The notes under the pieces are model-generated. The model searched no databases, was not told the DNA's origin, and was given only the letters and a program-made list of their open reading frames with translations. A stretch of DNA of 50,165 nucleotides from CBFDCQ01 sp965603355 (lineage in GTDB: Bacteria > Hydrogenedentota > CAZGCA01 > CBFDCQ01). The stretch lies in contig CBFDCQ010000016.1 in assembly GCA_965603355.1 (NCBI GenBank), positions 1-50,165 on the forward strand, read 5' to 3'. Each line of letters starts with the position of its first letter. The stretch's first letter is position 1. Of this stretch, positions 1 through 8,154 are shown in pieces. Made by a program: the position numbers and the translations under genes.

Positions 1-477
1 ATCGAGAATTGCCGGGTGGAGAACAACACCGTTATGATCAGGGAGAGCTTCCTTATTCCCAGCATGTTCGACTTCAGCTGGTTTGGCACCACGGGTATTG
101 GCAAATCCTATGGCACGCGGGATCCAGCGTCCATATTGACGTACCGCAATAACATCTTCTACCTTCTGGGAAATGACAGAGTCTCGCCCTATGGCGACTT
201 CCCGCATGATCACAACATTTACTGGCGACCCCGTGACAAGGCCATGCGCGGTTGGGCGCTTCTGGGAGCGGATGCCGAACTGGGTGAGGGCGACCGAATC
301 GCGGACCCTAAGTTTGTGAACTTGGCCGAGGGAGACTTCCGCTTACAGCCGGATAGCCCAGCTATCGGCGCAGGCGTGGCGCTCGGCTATTCGGAGGATG
401 TTGATGGCAATCCAGTGCCGGCTGACTCACGAGACATCGGTGCCTATCAGTATCAGAAGGACGCGGGTGGTTCTTGA
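1..477 (+). CDS. C-terminal part of a secreted right-handed beta-helix protein (partial)
   Basis: The reading frame is open from base 1, so the start lies outside the window; 158 residues are visible. The sequence has the short Asn/Gly-rich turns of parallel beta-helix proteins (for example 'RNNIFYLLGND' and 'HNIYWR'). It ends in the typical tail of polysaccharide-binding or cleaving beta-helix proteins: 'FRLQPDSPAIGAG' followed by 'DVDGNPVPADSRDIGAYQ'. Such proteins are normally exported and act on polysaccharides, often as lyases or binding proteins, but no catalytic residues can be assigned from this fragment. It precedes a GH43 glycosidase and a sugar importer on the same strand, which fits a carbohydrate-use locus. 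The family assignment is fairly sure; the function is not. Confidence 0.75.
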   Translation: MENCRVENNTVMIRESFLIPSMFDFSWFGTTGIGKSYGTRDPASILTYRNNIFYLLGNDRVSPYGDFPHDHNIYWRPRDKAMRGWALLGADAELGEGDRIADPKFVNLAEGDFRLQPDSPAIGAGVALGYSEDVDGNPVPADSRDIGAYQYQKDAGGS

Positions 478-565
478 GCTGCTTCGTTTCGTCTCGGTCG
501 AATTGCTGGGGTGGCCCGGACACGGCTCGGCAACAGGTTGAAGAGAATCGGAAGCGTTCACTAGC

Positions 566-594
566 TTGACAGTGCGTCCCGCCACGTCTATTAT
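566..594 (+). promoter_or_regulatory. Sigma70-type promoter upstream of the GH43 gene
   Basis: TTGACA at 566-571 is a perfect -35 box. It is followed by a 17-base spacer and TATTAT at 589-594 (5 of 6 matches to TATAAT). The predicted transcript starts near 601 and leaves a leader of about 90 bases before the GH43 start at 692. It would drive the GH43 gene and possibly the ABC importer behind it. Confidence 0.65.
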
Positions 595-691
595 GGCGTC
601 AAGCAAGTGCGCTGACGGTAGTGTAGCGTTCGCGGGGGGAATATCGACTGTTTGAAGACCTGTTCCGGCTTCGCCCGGAAGGAGTATAACT

Positions 692-1810
692 ATGAACAAA
701 AGGGAGCGGCAGTTAAACGTAGTAATACTACTGGCTTGCGTGTTGTTAGTCGTGTTGATTGTCTGCATGACCAAGAACAGTAAAGACGTAACGACCAGTG
801 ATGCACCAGAAGACACTTTTACCAATCCATTGCTGCCGAAAGGCGCGGATCCCTGGATATTCTATCACGAAGGCGTTAGTTATTATACGAATACGATGGG
901 CAGCAGAATCGGATTGTGGAGAACAAGGGATATTACCGATTTAAGAAACGCAGAGAATAAGATTATCTATGTTCCACCCGAAAACAGGATGTATTCGAAG
1001 CAGCTCTGGGCGCCTGAAATAATGAATATCGACGGCAACTGGTACGTGTACTTTGCGGCAGACGATGGCGATAACCGCAACCACAGGCTATACGTTCTGG
1101 AAAACACATCGGATGATCCCTTTGAAGGCGAGTTTAAGATGAAGGGGCAGATAAAGACCGACAAAGATGATAACTGGGCAATTGACGGTTCTATGTTCCA
1201 TCACAAGGGAGAATACTATCTGATATGGTCAGGGTGGCAGACGTCTCCTTATGTCGATGTTGAAACGCAATGTATTTATATCGCCCGAATGGAAAATCCA
1301 TGGACGCTTGCAACGGACCGGGTGCTGATCTCAAAGCCGGAGTATGAATGGGAGCGCATCTGGAAGAACCCCGATGATTGGGCCACCAATGTGCCGGACC
1401 ATATTGTATATGTAAATGAGGGGCCGGAGGTATTGGCTCACGGCGATAAGTTGTTTCTGGTTTACTCGTGCAGCGGCTGCTGGACGCCCCATTACGCTCT
1501 GGGCATGCTAACGGCGGATGCCGACAGCGACCTGCTTGATCCGAAATTCTGGGAAAAGCATCCTGAACCGGTATTTCAGCATTCGCCGGAGAACGGAGTA
1601 TATGGAACAGGGCATAATTGCTTCTTCAAATCGCCTGATGGTACTGAAGATTGGATACTCTATCATGCTAATGACAATCCGGAAGATGGATGCGGGGGTA
1701 AAAGATCGCCCAGGGCACAGCTGGTTAAATGGAACGATGATGGGACACCGGATTTTGGAGAGGCTTTGTCTACCTCGACGCCTATAAAGAAGCCTTCAGG
1801 GACAAACTGA
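692..1810 (+). CDS. Glycoside hydrolase family 43 protein, membrane anchored
   Basis: This 372-residue protein has a hydrophobic segment at about residues 9-26, so it is probably anchored to or exported through the inner membrane; the Cys after that segment is not in a good lipobox. The rest is a five-bladed beta-propeller of the GH43 type, which cleaves arabinose or xylose side chains or xylo-oligosaccharides. The three expected acids are visible: Asp53 in 'GADPWIFY', Asp165 in 'AIDGSMF' and Glu243 in 'VNEGPEVL'. The ATG at 692 follows a good ribosome site (AAGGAG). The gene sits 94 bases ahead of the likely start of a sugar ABC importer, so its products may feed that transporter. Substrate specificity cannot be read from the sequence. 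Confidence 0.88.
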   Translation: MNKRERQLNVVILLACVLLVVLIVCMTKNSKDVTTSDAPEDTFTNPLLPKGADPWIFYHEGVSYYTNTMGSRIGLWRTRDITDLRNAENKIIYVPPENRMYSKQLWAPEIMNIDGNWYVYFAADDGDNRNHRLYVLENTSDDPFEGEFKMKGQIKTDKDDNWAIDGSMFHHKGEYYLIWSGWQTSPYVDVETQCIYIARMENPWTLATDRVLISKPEYEWERIWKNPDDWATNVPDHIVYVNEGPEVLAHGDKLFLVYSCSGCWTPHYALGMLTADADSDLLDPKFWEKHPEPVFQHSPENGVYGTGHNCFFKSPDGTEDWILYHANDNPEDGCGGKRSPRAQLVKWNDDGTPDFGEALSTSTPIKKPSGTN

Positions 1811-1904
1811 GGAAACGAAGAGAGTAAGCCGGGCACTCCGAGCTGATGAAATATGTCTGCGGGTATCTGCCAAATCGTGTCGCTGTGTGAAGGAGAATCG
1901 CACG

Positions 1905-3413
1905 TTGCATGCACATGCTAGTCCCCTCGTAGAGATGCGAGGTATGGAGAAAAGGTTCACGGGGGTGGAAGCTCTCAAAGGGGTCGATCTGACCCTTTAT
2001 GGCGGCGAGTGTCTGGCGATCTGCGGCGAGAACGGTGCCGGCAAGAGTACCCTGATCAAGCTGCTGGGGGGCGTGTTCCCCGCCGATACGGGAGAGATCG
2101 CTCTCGAGGGGGAAACGGCACACATCCCCAACCCTCATGTAGCAGCGCAGCTCGGCATCGCCATCATCCACCAGGAGTTCAACCTCGTTCCGCAGCTTGC
2201 GGCACGCGAGAACATAGCGCTCGGCCAGGAGAAGACCCGCTTCGGGTTCACGGATCCCCGTGCGGAAGCAGTCGAAGCGAGATCGTTGTTCAAACGCATT
2301 GGGGTGACAATTGACCCTGAAGAACGCTGCGCAGACCTTACGATCGCGCAGCAACAGGCGGTGGAGATCGCCAAGGCCCTGCACATCCAGGCACGTATCA
2401 TAGTCATGGATGAACCGTCGGCAACGCTGACCGAACGGGAGACCCGACGGCTGTTCGAGATCATTCACGAGCTGAAATCTCAGGGCCTCGGCATCATATA
2501 CATCAGCCATCGCGTGGAGGAGATCTTCGAGGTCGCAGAACGGGTCATGGTGCTGCGGGACGGTGAACATGTGGCCACAGAAGACACCGGGAGCATCGAG
2601 CGAGACCGGCTGATCGAGCTCATGGTGGGCCGCACGATCGATTCGGAGTTTCCCCGCCGGTCGGTCACGCTGGGAGACGAGGTGCTGCGCGTTGAAAACA
2701 TTTGCCGGGGAGAGGACGTGCGGAGCGTGAGTTTCAGTGTGCGTGAAGGTGAAGTGCTGGGGTTTGCCGGCCTGGTGGGCGCGGGAAGAACCGAGACCGT
2801 GCGGCTCATCTTTGGTGCAGACCAGCCGACGGACGGGACTATCTATCTTAATGGGGCTCCCGTTACGATATCCGGACCTCGAGACGCGATCCGACGCGGG
2901 ATCTGTCTCTTGACGGAAGACCGGCGGCGGCAGGGTCTGATTGTGGACCATTCGGTTCGCGAGAACTTTGGCTTGCCGAATCTGGACCTTTTCGGCCGAG
3001 GACCTTTTGTAGGGAGCCGCAGGGAGCGGAAGCATCTCGACCGGCACGTAAGCAGCTTGCAGATCAAACTTGCGAGTCCCGAGCAGCCTGTGAGCACGCT
3101 GTCAGGTGGAAACCAGCAGAAGGTGGTTCTGGCCAAATGGCTCGAGCGGGATTCCCGGGTCATCATTTTCGACGAACCGACCCGTGGAATCGATGTCGGC
3201 GCCAAGTATGAGATATACCTTCTGCTGAACAGACTTGCCTCGCGAGGGAAAGCTGTCATTATGATAAGCAGCGAATTGCCCGAAGTGCTCGGGATGAGTG
3301 ACCGGATCATTGTTATGCACGAAGGCGAGGTCAAGGGCGAGATTACCGATATGGCAACAGCCACACAGGAACAGATCATGTCGATGATCCTTGGTCCGGG
3401 ACAGGCACAATGA
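1905..3413 (+). CDS. Sugar ABC transporter, ATP-binding protein (RbsA/MglA type)
   Basis: This protein powers sugar import and has two fused ABC domains, the normal layout for the RbsA/MglA/XylG family (about 500 residues). The first half carries a Walker A 'GENGAGKST' and the signature region 'LTIAQQQAVEIAKAL'. The second half has the degenerate P-loop 'GLVGAGRTE' seen across this family and a clear signature 'LSGGNQQKVVLAKWL'. I choose the TTG at 1905 because AAGGAG lies 9 bases upstream at 1890-1895; a GTG at 1887 in the same frame is the alternative. The stop overlaps the permease start (ATGA at 3410-3413), which indicates translational coupling. The sugar is not determined; homologous systems carry ribose, xylose, galactose or inositol. 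Confidence 0.93.
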   Translation: MHAHASPLVEMRGMEKRFTGVEALKGVDLTLYGGECLAICGENGAGKSTLIKLLGGVFPADTGEIALEGETAHIPNPHVAAQLGIAIIHQEFNLVPQLAARENIALGQEKTRFGFTDPRAEAVEARSLFKRIGVTIDPEERCADLTIAQQQAVEIAKALHIQARIIVMDEPSATLTERETRRLFEIIHELKSQGLGIIYISHRVEEIFEVAERVMVLRDGEHVATEDTGSIERDRLIELMVGRTIDSEFPRRSVTLGDEVLRVENICRGEDVRSVSFSVREGEVLGFAGLVGAGRTETVRLIFGADQPTDGTIYLNGAPVTISGPRDAIRRGICLLTEDRRRQGLIVDHSVRENFGLPNLDLFGRGPFVGSRRERKHLDRHVSSLQIKLASPEQPVSTLSGGNQQKVVLAKWLERDSRVIIFDEPTRGIDVGAKYEIYLLLNRLASRGKAVIMISSELPEVLGMSDRIIVMHEGEVKGEITDMATATQEQIMSMILGPGQAQ

Positions 3414-4738
3414 AACGACTCATCAGTGATTATGGCATGCTCCTCATGTTGTTACTGCTGTGCGTGTTCTTCAGCGTGGTGACGCTGGAGATACAGCCTC
3501 CGGAAGGACCGCGAGCAGCAGATCATGTGGTGGAGCTCATTCGACGGGGAACCGATAAGACGGGCCTGGTTCTCGTGGTGTCCTCGGAAGAGCCGACCTC
3601 TCGGGAAACGGCCGGACTGGTTACTGCGAAACTCAAAGAAGCCGCATACTCCGGTGTGATAGAGGTTTCCGGCACTCCTCGTGATGTTCGAGAGAGATTG
3701 GACCAACTACGAGATGAGAATCTGGCGCCCACGGCGATCAGTGTTACAGGTAAGGAGATGAACTGGCGGCTCTGGGAGATACTTCCTCAGATCTATCCTG
3801 AGTTTGGCGCCACACAGGTGATTAGACCGCCACTATCTCGACAGTCCACGTTTCTCAAGCCGTCGAACCTTCTGGCCGTGGTGGATCGAATCGTCGTGAT
3901 CGCCATCATAGCCATCGGCATGACCATGGTCATCATCACGGCCGGGATCGATCTTTCCGTCGGGAGCCTGATCGCGCTGTCGGCGGTGATCGGCACGGTG
4001 GTCATGAAGGGACTTGGCGGACTCGATGCGCCCGGATGGACTGTCGTCGTCGGTTTCGCTGTAGGGGTCCTGTCCTGCGGCCTTATGGGTGCTCTCGGAG
4101 GCTCGCTCGTTGCGTGGTTCCGGGTAGCGCCGTTCATCACGACGCTCGCGTTCATGATGATTGCCCGGGGTCTCGCATTCCTGATCACCGGGGGCTTCTC
4201 GATTTACCAGGTCCCGAAGGCGCTCCCGTGGCTTGGACAAGGTCGCTCGTTCGGCGTGCCCAACACGGTGCTCCTGCTGGTCGTCTTGTATGTCGTTGCG
4301 CACGTGTTTATGACACGCACGAAGCTGGGCCGGTACATCTATGCCGTCGGCGGGAACGAGGAAGCCGCCCGGCTTTCCGGGGTCCCGGTACGAGCCGTGA
4401 CCGTCCTCGTCTTCGTTGTAAGCTCAGTCGCCGCAGGAATCGGCGGCTGCATACAGGCTTCTCAGCTGAACTCGGGTACCCCGAGGTGCGGACAGATGTA
4501 TGAGTTATACGTGATCGCAGCTGTGGTAGTGGGCGGTACGAGCCTCTCTGGCGGCTCAGGCAAGATACTTGGTACACTGATCGGGGCGTTTATCATTTCG
4601 GTGATCCAGAACGGCATGAATCTGATGCATCTTGAGAGTTACACGCAGAGAGTCGTACTCGGCCTGATAATTCTCGCCGCCGTGCTGCTGGATAAGCTGC
4701 GCGGTCGTTCACCCTTTGGGTCGTTGAGGTCAAGGTAG
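3410..4738 (+). CDS. Sugar ABC transporter permease (RbsC type) with large extracytoplasmic insert
   Basis: This 442-residue inner-membrane permease belongs to the RbsC/XylH/MglC group. Residues 163-442 are the classic core, with 'GIDLSVGSLIALSA' after the second membrane segment and the late 'GGTSLSGGSGKILGTLIGA' motif. Usual family members have about 320-340 residues. The extra length here is residues 27-148, a soluble stretch between membrane segment 1 (about 9-26) and the core. It has alternating strands and helices ('GLVLVVSS', 'SGVIEVSG', 'VRERLDQLRDE') and should face the periplasm. It may help dock the binding protein, but this is inference. The gene overlaps the ATPase gene by 4 bases and lies 16 bases ahead of the binding-protein gene. 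Confidence 0.9.
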   Translation: MKRLISDYGMLLMLLLLCVFFSVVTLEIQPPEGPRAADHVVELIRRGTDKTGLVLVVSSEEPTSRETAGLVTAKLKEAAYSGVIEVSGTPRDVRERLDQLRDENLAPTAISVTGKEMNWRLWEILPQIYPEFGATQVIRPPLSRQSTFLKPSNLLAVVDRIVVIAIIAIGMTMVIITAGIDLSVGSLIALSAVIGTVVMKGLGGLDAPGWTVVVGFAVGVLSCGLMGALGGSLVAWFRVAPFITTLAFMMIARGLAFLITGGFSIYQVPKALPWLGQGRSFGVPNTVLLLVVLYVVAHVFMTRTKLGRYIYAVGGNEEAARLSGVPVRAVTVLVFVVSSVAAGIGGCIQASQLNSGTPRCGQMYELYVIAAVVVGGTSLSGGSGKILGTLIGAFIISVIQNGMNLMHLESYTQRVVLGLIILAAVLLDKLRGRSPFGSLRSR

Positions 4739-4754
4739 AAGAAAGGAGCATACG

Positions 4755-5714
4755 ATGAAGAAACTGAGTTGGCTCGTTGCAGTACTTGTAGTTGCTCTGA
4801 CTGTCTCAGGCTGCGGGCAGGATTCCTCAGAGACCCAGATGAAGGGACGGATCGGGATGACGTGCATGGACTTGACCAATCCGTTCTTCAAGCTGATCGC
4901 CAACGTCATGAAGGAGGAGGCCGCCAAATACGGTTACGAGGTAGTGAGCCTGGACGGTAACAACGACCCCGCCAGACAGAACAACCAGCTATCGGATTTT
5001 GTGGCTCAAGGATACGACGCCATCTTCCTGAACCCCACGGACTCAAAGGCGGCGGGCCAGGGCGTCAAGCGGGCCAACGCGGCCGGGATCCCCGTGTTCA
5101 CCTTTGACGTGCAGGTTACCGACGAAGAGGCGAAAGATCTGATCGTTTCCCATATCGGGAGCGATAACTACCAGGGAGGACGGCTTGCCGCCGAAAGCAT
5201 GATGGCCGTCACCGGCGACGAGGGCAATATCGCCATCGTTTCTTATCCGGAGATAACGTCCTGCCTGCTTCGCGTCAACGGTTTTCGGGATTATTTGGAA
5301 GAGAAGGACAGCAAACTCGAGATCGTCACAGAGTTATCGGGCAGCGCGAACAGCAACGACGCGTACAACGCCGCAACGGATATCCTTCAGTCGCATCCCG
5401 ATATTGTCGGCATTTTCGCCATCAACGATCCCTCTGCACTTGGCACATATGCGGCTGTCGTCAGGGCGGGGCGGCAGAAGGACCTCACGGTAATCGGCTT
5501 TGACGCGTCACCGGCCGGCAAACAGGCTGTCTTCGAGAAGAAGCTGTATGATTCACCGCAACAGTTCCCACGCAAGATGGCGACCGGTACCGTCGAGGCC
5601 TTCATCAAGTATCTCGAAGGCGAAGCGGTAGCGAAACAGATCTTCATTCCTTGTGAACACTACGTATACGAGACATCCGTCACCGATGAAGCGCGCATAA
5701 AGGAACAGTGGTAA
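4755..5714 (+). CDS. Sugar ABC transporter substrate-binding lipoprotein (RbsB type)
   Basis: This 319-residue protein captures the sugar outside the inner membrane and hands it to the importer. A signal peptide ends in the lipobox 'VSGC', so Cys20 should be lipidated. The mature part matches the periplasmic-binding-protein 1/LacI fold: 'MDLTNPFFKLIANVMKEEA' at the start, 'GYDAIFLNPTDSKA', 'HIGSDNYQGGRLAAE' and 'GIFAINDPSALGTYAAV'. The NPFF-type start is typical of ribose- and xylose-like binders. The ATG at 4755 follows AGAAAGGAG. It is the last gene of the importer operon. Ligand identity is open. Confidence 0.92.
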   Translation: MKKLSWLVAVLVVALTVSGCGQDSSETQMKGRIGMTCMDLTNPFFKLIANVMKEEAAKYGYEVVSLDGNNDPARQNNQLSDFVAQGYDAIFLNPTDSKAAGQGVKRANAAGIPVFTFDVQVTDEEAKDLIVSHIGSDNYQGGRLAAESMMAVTGDEGNIAIVSYPEITSCLLRVNGFRDYLEEKDSKLEIVTELSGSANSNDAYNAATDILQSHPDIVGIFAINDPSALGTYAAVVRAGRQKDLTVIGFDASPAGKQAVFEKKLYDSPQQFPRKMATGTVEAFIKYLEGEAVAKQIFIPCEHYVYETSVTDEARIKEQW

Positions 5715-5876
5715 CAGCTTGAGGCGAACCGGAAGGCGTTGCCTTCGATCTCCAATTCATCGCGGCGGCGTTGACCTACAGGGCCACGAAAAGGTTTGCG
5801 CAAACAGCCATTGGGACAATAGTCCGCTCTGCAAGTATTATGACGACGCAGGGTCAGGGAGCACAAACCTGAGCAG

Positions 5877-5965
5877 CGGAGAGAGAGGGATTCGAACCCT
5901 CGGGGCAAGTTTCCCTACCCACACGCTTTCCAAGCGTGCTCCTTCGGCCTCTCGGACATCTCTCC
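5877..5965 (-). tRNA. tRNA-Ser (anticodon GGA)
   Basis: Read on the - strand, the 5' acceptor GGAGAGA (5959-5965) pairs with TCTCTCC (5878-5884), with G at 5877 as discriminator. The anticodon loop reads CTTGGAAAG, giving GGA (serine, UCC/UCU codons). A long variable arm (GGTAGGGAAACTTGCCC) marks a type II tRNA, and the T-loop GGTTCGAATCC is intact. CCA is not encoded. The 89-base length is normal for tRNA-Ser. Confidence 0.97.
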
Positions 5966-6010
5966 ATCGCATGATGATTCGAACGAGCCACAGTGGTTTT
6001 TGCGCTGTTG

Positions 6011-6040
6011 ATTATACGTATCCGCGCGGAATAAAGTCAA
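6011..6040 (-). promoter_or_regulatory. Promoter of tRNA-Ser
   Basis: On the - strand TTGACT (6035-6040) is followed by an 18-base spacer and a perfect TATAAT (6011-6016). Transcription would start near 6004, about 40 bases before the mature tRNA end at 5965. This suggests that the tRNA has its own strong promoter and is not read through from the DUF502 gene. Confidence 0.8.
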
Positions 6041-6137
6041 GGTCGGGGAGGATCGCCAGGGGATTGTCAACGGCTCTTGGGCGTGTGCGTGGAGGAGGCA
6101 CAAAGCAGCGCCGCGCTCTCGGTCCATGGCATCCCGG

Positions 6138-6854
6138 CTAGCCACTTTGAGCGGTGTTCTGCTCCGGCCCGGCCGACTCGGCTGTGCGGTGCTCTTCAAC
6201 CTTGTAAGGTGGAATGAGAGCACCACCGGATATGACCATCTTCATTGCTTCCTCGACCGTCATTGACAGCGGCGTCAACTGGTCGTCCGGTACCAGGAGA
6301 AGATAGCCGGAAGTGGGGTTGGGTGTAGTCGGCACGAATACGCTTTTGACGCGCTCTTTCGTCTTGTGCTGGACCTCACCCCCTGCCGTGGAGGTCACGA
6401 AACACAGCGTGTACAGACCGGGCCGCGGGTACTCGATCACCGCAACGCTCTGGAACAGGGTGTGCTCGCGTCCCGTGAACGCGTCGCGAATCTGCTGCAC
6501 GGTAAGGTACACCTTGTTGACAAACGGTATTCTGGTTACGAAGCCCTCGAAGAACCTGAGGATCCTTCTGCCGAACACATTGGTTGCAATGAGTCCCGCG
6601 CCGAACACGACGGCTATCACGACAAGGAAGCCGGTGCCGGGCCAGTACTTGACGATTTGGCGCACAGGTTCGCCATCAGGGCTCAGGGCAGCGTTCAGTT
6701 TCCCGATTAGCGCTTGCACACCGCCTTCGACAGTGCCAACGATCTGCCAGAGAATCCATACCGTGACCGCCAGGGGAAGCAGGACGAGAGTCCCTGTAAC
6801 GAAGTACCGCCTGAGTTCGGCCCGAATCGGTCGTTTTTTCGGCTTATCCGCCAT
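6138..6854 (-). CDS. DUF502 family membrane protein
   Basis: This 238-residue protein matches the DUF502 family of inner-membrane proteins of unknown function. It has two clear membrane segments: about residues 15-38 ('YFVTGTLVLLPLAVTVWILW') and about residues 74-92 ('GFLVVIAVVFGAGLIATNVF'). The conserved family features 'IPFVNKVYLTVQQI' and 'VFVPTTPNPTSGYLLLVP' are present. The ATG at 6854 follows AGGAGAG. Its start overlaps the end of the next gene upstream by 11 bases, so it is the last gene of a - strand operon with two CBS-domain proteins. Confidence 0.9.
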   Translation of the reverse strand: MADKPKKRPIRAELRRYFVTGTLVLLPLAVTVWILWQIVGTVEGGVQALIGKLNAALSPDGEPVRQIVKYWPGTGFLVVIAVVFGAGLIATNVFGRRILRFFEGFVTRIPFVNKVYLTVQQIRDAFTGREHTLFQSVAVIEYPRPGLYTLCFVTSTAGGEVQHKTKERVKSVFVPTTPNPTSGYLLLVPDDQLTPLSMTVEEAMKMVISGGALIPPYKVEEHRTAESAGPEQNTAQSG

Positions 6855-8145
6855 GATTGCTCTCCTGTCCCAGGGTAATTCTCACCTTCGACACGCTGTG
6901 CTCGTCGGCTTCGACCACTGTGAACGTGACATTGCCGTACCGAACAGTCTCGTCCGGCGCCGGTATCTTGCCCGCTATGTTGAGTATGAACCCGGCGAGT
7001 GTTTCAGCATCATCCTGTGGCAGCTCGAGACCGAGCGCCTCCTCAGCTTCCTCGATGTCGAGCTCCGCGTCGGCAATAAAGATGTTATTGCCGACCTGCT
7101 GTATGGAAGGGCGTTCCACATCGTACTCATCCTGTATTTCGCCGAATATCTCCTCTATGGCGTCTTCCAGGGTGACGATACCGTCCGTTCCTCCATACTC
7201 ATCGACCACGATGGCCATGTGAATCTTCCTGACCCTCAGTTCTTGCAGAATCTCTCCGACCCTCTTGGTGTCGGGGACGTAATAGGCGGGTCGGATAAAC
7301 GGTTCTATACTCTTGTCAACGTGGGCATCGAGCCCTTCTCTTATTATGTCAAACACGTTGACTATCCCGACAATGCTGTCGATGCTTTCCTTGAACACCG
7401 GCATGCGTGAATAGCCGCTTTCCCGGAACAGCTCAACGAGTTCGCTCTGGGTCGCGTGGCTGCTTACTGCAACCATACGCGTTCTCGGGACCATTATTTC
7501 TTTCACCATGGTCGTGCCGAGCTCTATGACACTGTGTATCATTTCCTGTTCTTCCGGCTCGATAGCTCCCGATTCCAGACCCTCCGTGAACACGAGCCTG
7601 AGCTCTTCCCTCGTGAGAGCATGACTTTCCTGCCAGGACTTGCCTGTCAGGAGCATCAGCAGCCTGTTTGAGAGAGCCGTCGCACAAGCTACAACGGGAA
7701 ACAGCACGAAATAGATGACTCTCAGGGGATAGACGAAAGCGAGAACGAGCCGTGTCGCGTGGTGTCTGAACATGCTCTTGGCTATGATCTCGCCGAATAC
7801 CAGGCTGAAAGGAACGAGAATCAGCGTGGTTCGGAGGTGCCCTATGCGGCTTGCAACGAGTATCGTCGCCCACACCACGGCGATGTTTGTGCCCACCAGA
7901 GTCAGGGTGAGCAGCCGGTCGCGTCTTCGCACGAGGCGGGAGTAGACCTTTGCGCTGACCGAACCGGCTTCGACCAAATGGTTCAGGCGAATCGGGTTTG
8001 CCGAGACAACACCAGTCTCGTATCCGGCGAAGAGAGCTTGTACCATTACGAGCAGGAAAGCGATCCCGAAGATCCCGGTCAGCGGGAGACCGGTCCCCTG
8101 GGCGGCGTCGGTCACTGCGTTCATGAAAATCGCTATGGCGTTCAT
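6844..8145 (-). CDS. Hemolysin-like CNNM/CorC-family protein (DUF21-CBS-CorC_HlyC)
   Basis: This 433-residue protein has the three-part layout of the HlyC/CorC (CNNM) family. It starts with a DUF21 membrane domain of about four helices (residues 20-190), then a CBS pair (about 205-335, starting 'IMVPRTRMVAVSS'), then a CorC_HlyC domain near the C-terminus ('AGKIPAPDETVRYGNVTFTV'). Family members are linked to magnesium or cobalt efflux; the CBS pair probably binds a nucleotide. The start has no strong ribosome site and lies 9 bases after the stop of a paralogous gene, so it is probably co-translated. The old name hemolysin is historical and does not imply toxicity here. Confidence 0.9.
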   Translation of the reverse strand: MNAIAIFMNAVTDAAQGTGLPLTGIFGIAFLLVMVQALFAGYETGVVSANPIRLNHLVEAGSVSAKVYSRLVRRRDRLLTLTLVGTNIAVVWATILVASRIGHLRTTLILVPFSLVFGEIIAKSMFRHHATRLVLAFVYPLRVIYFVLFPVVACATALSNRLLMLLTGKSWQESHALTREELRLVFTEGLESGAIEPEEQEMIHSVIELGTTMVKEIMVPRTRMVAVSSHATQSELVELFRESGYSRMPVFKESIDSIVGIVNVFDIIREGLDAHVDKSIEPFIRPAYYVPDTKRVGEILQELRVRKIHMAIVVDEYGGTDGIVTLEDAIEEIFGEIQDEYDVERPSIQQVGNNIFIADAELDIEEAEEALGLELPQDDAETLAGFILNIAGKIPAPDETVRYGNVTFTVVEADEHSVSKVRITLGQESNHGG

Positions 8146-8154
8146 CTATATATA

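Noticed and set aside
1782..3047. Long - strand frame (421 codons) across the ABC ATPase gene
   Set aside because: It is a mirror of a well-supported gene, has no start signals and its product is His/Arg-rich without family features. The same applies to 18130-19236 over ftsH, 19369-20352 over folP, 21072-22295 over glmM/pdxJ and 35923-37125 over the oxidoreductase.
5719..6141. 140-codon + strand frame across the tRNA-Ser region
   Set aside because: It runs antisense through a tRNA gene and its promoter and has no start signal.
6313..7410. 365-codon + strand frame over the DUF502 and CBS genes
   Set aside because: The opposite strand carries clear DUF502 and CBS-domain proteins with good ribosome sites; the + frame product has no recognisable domain.
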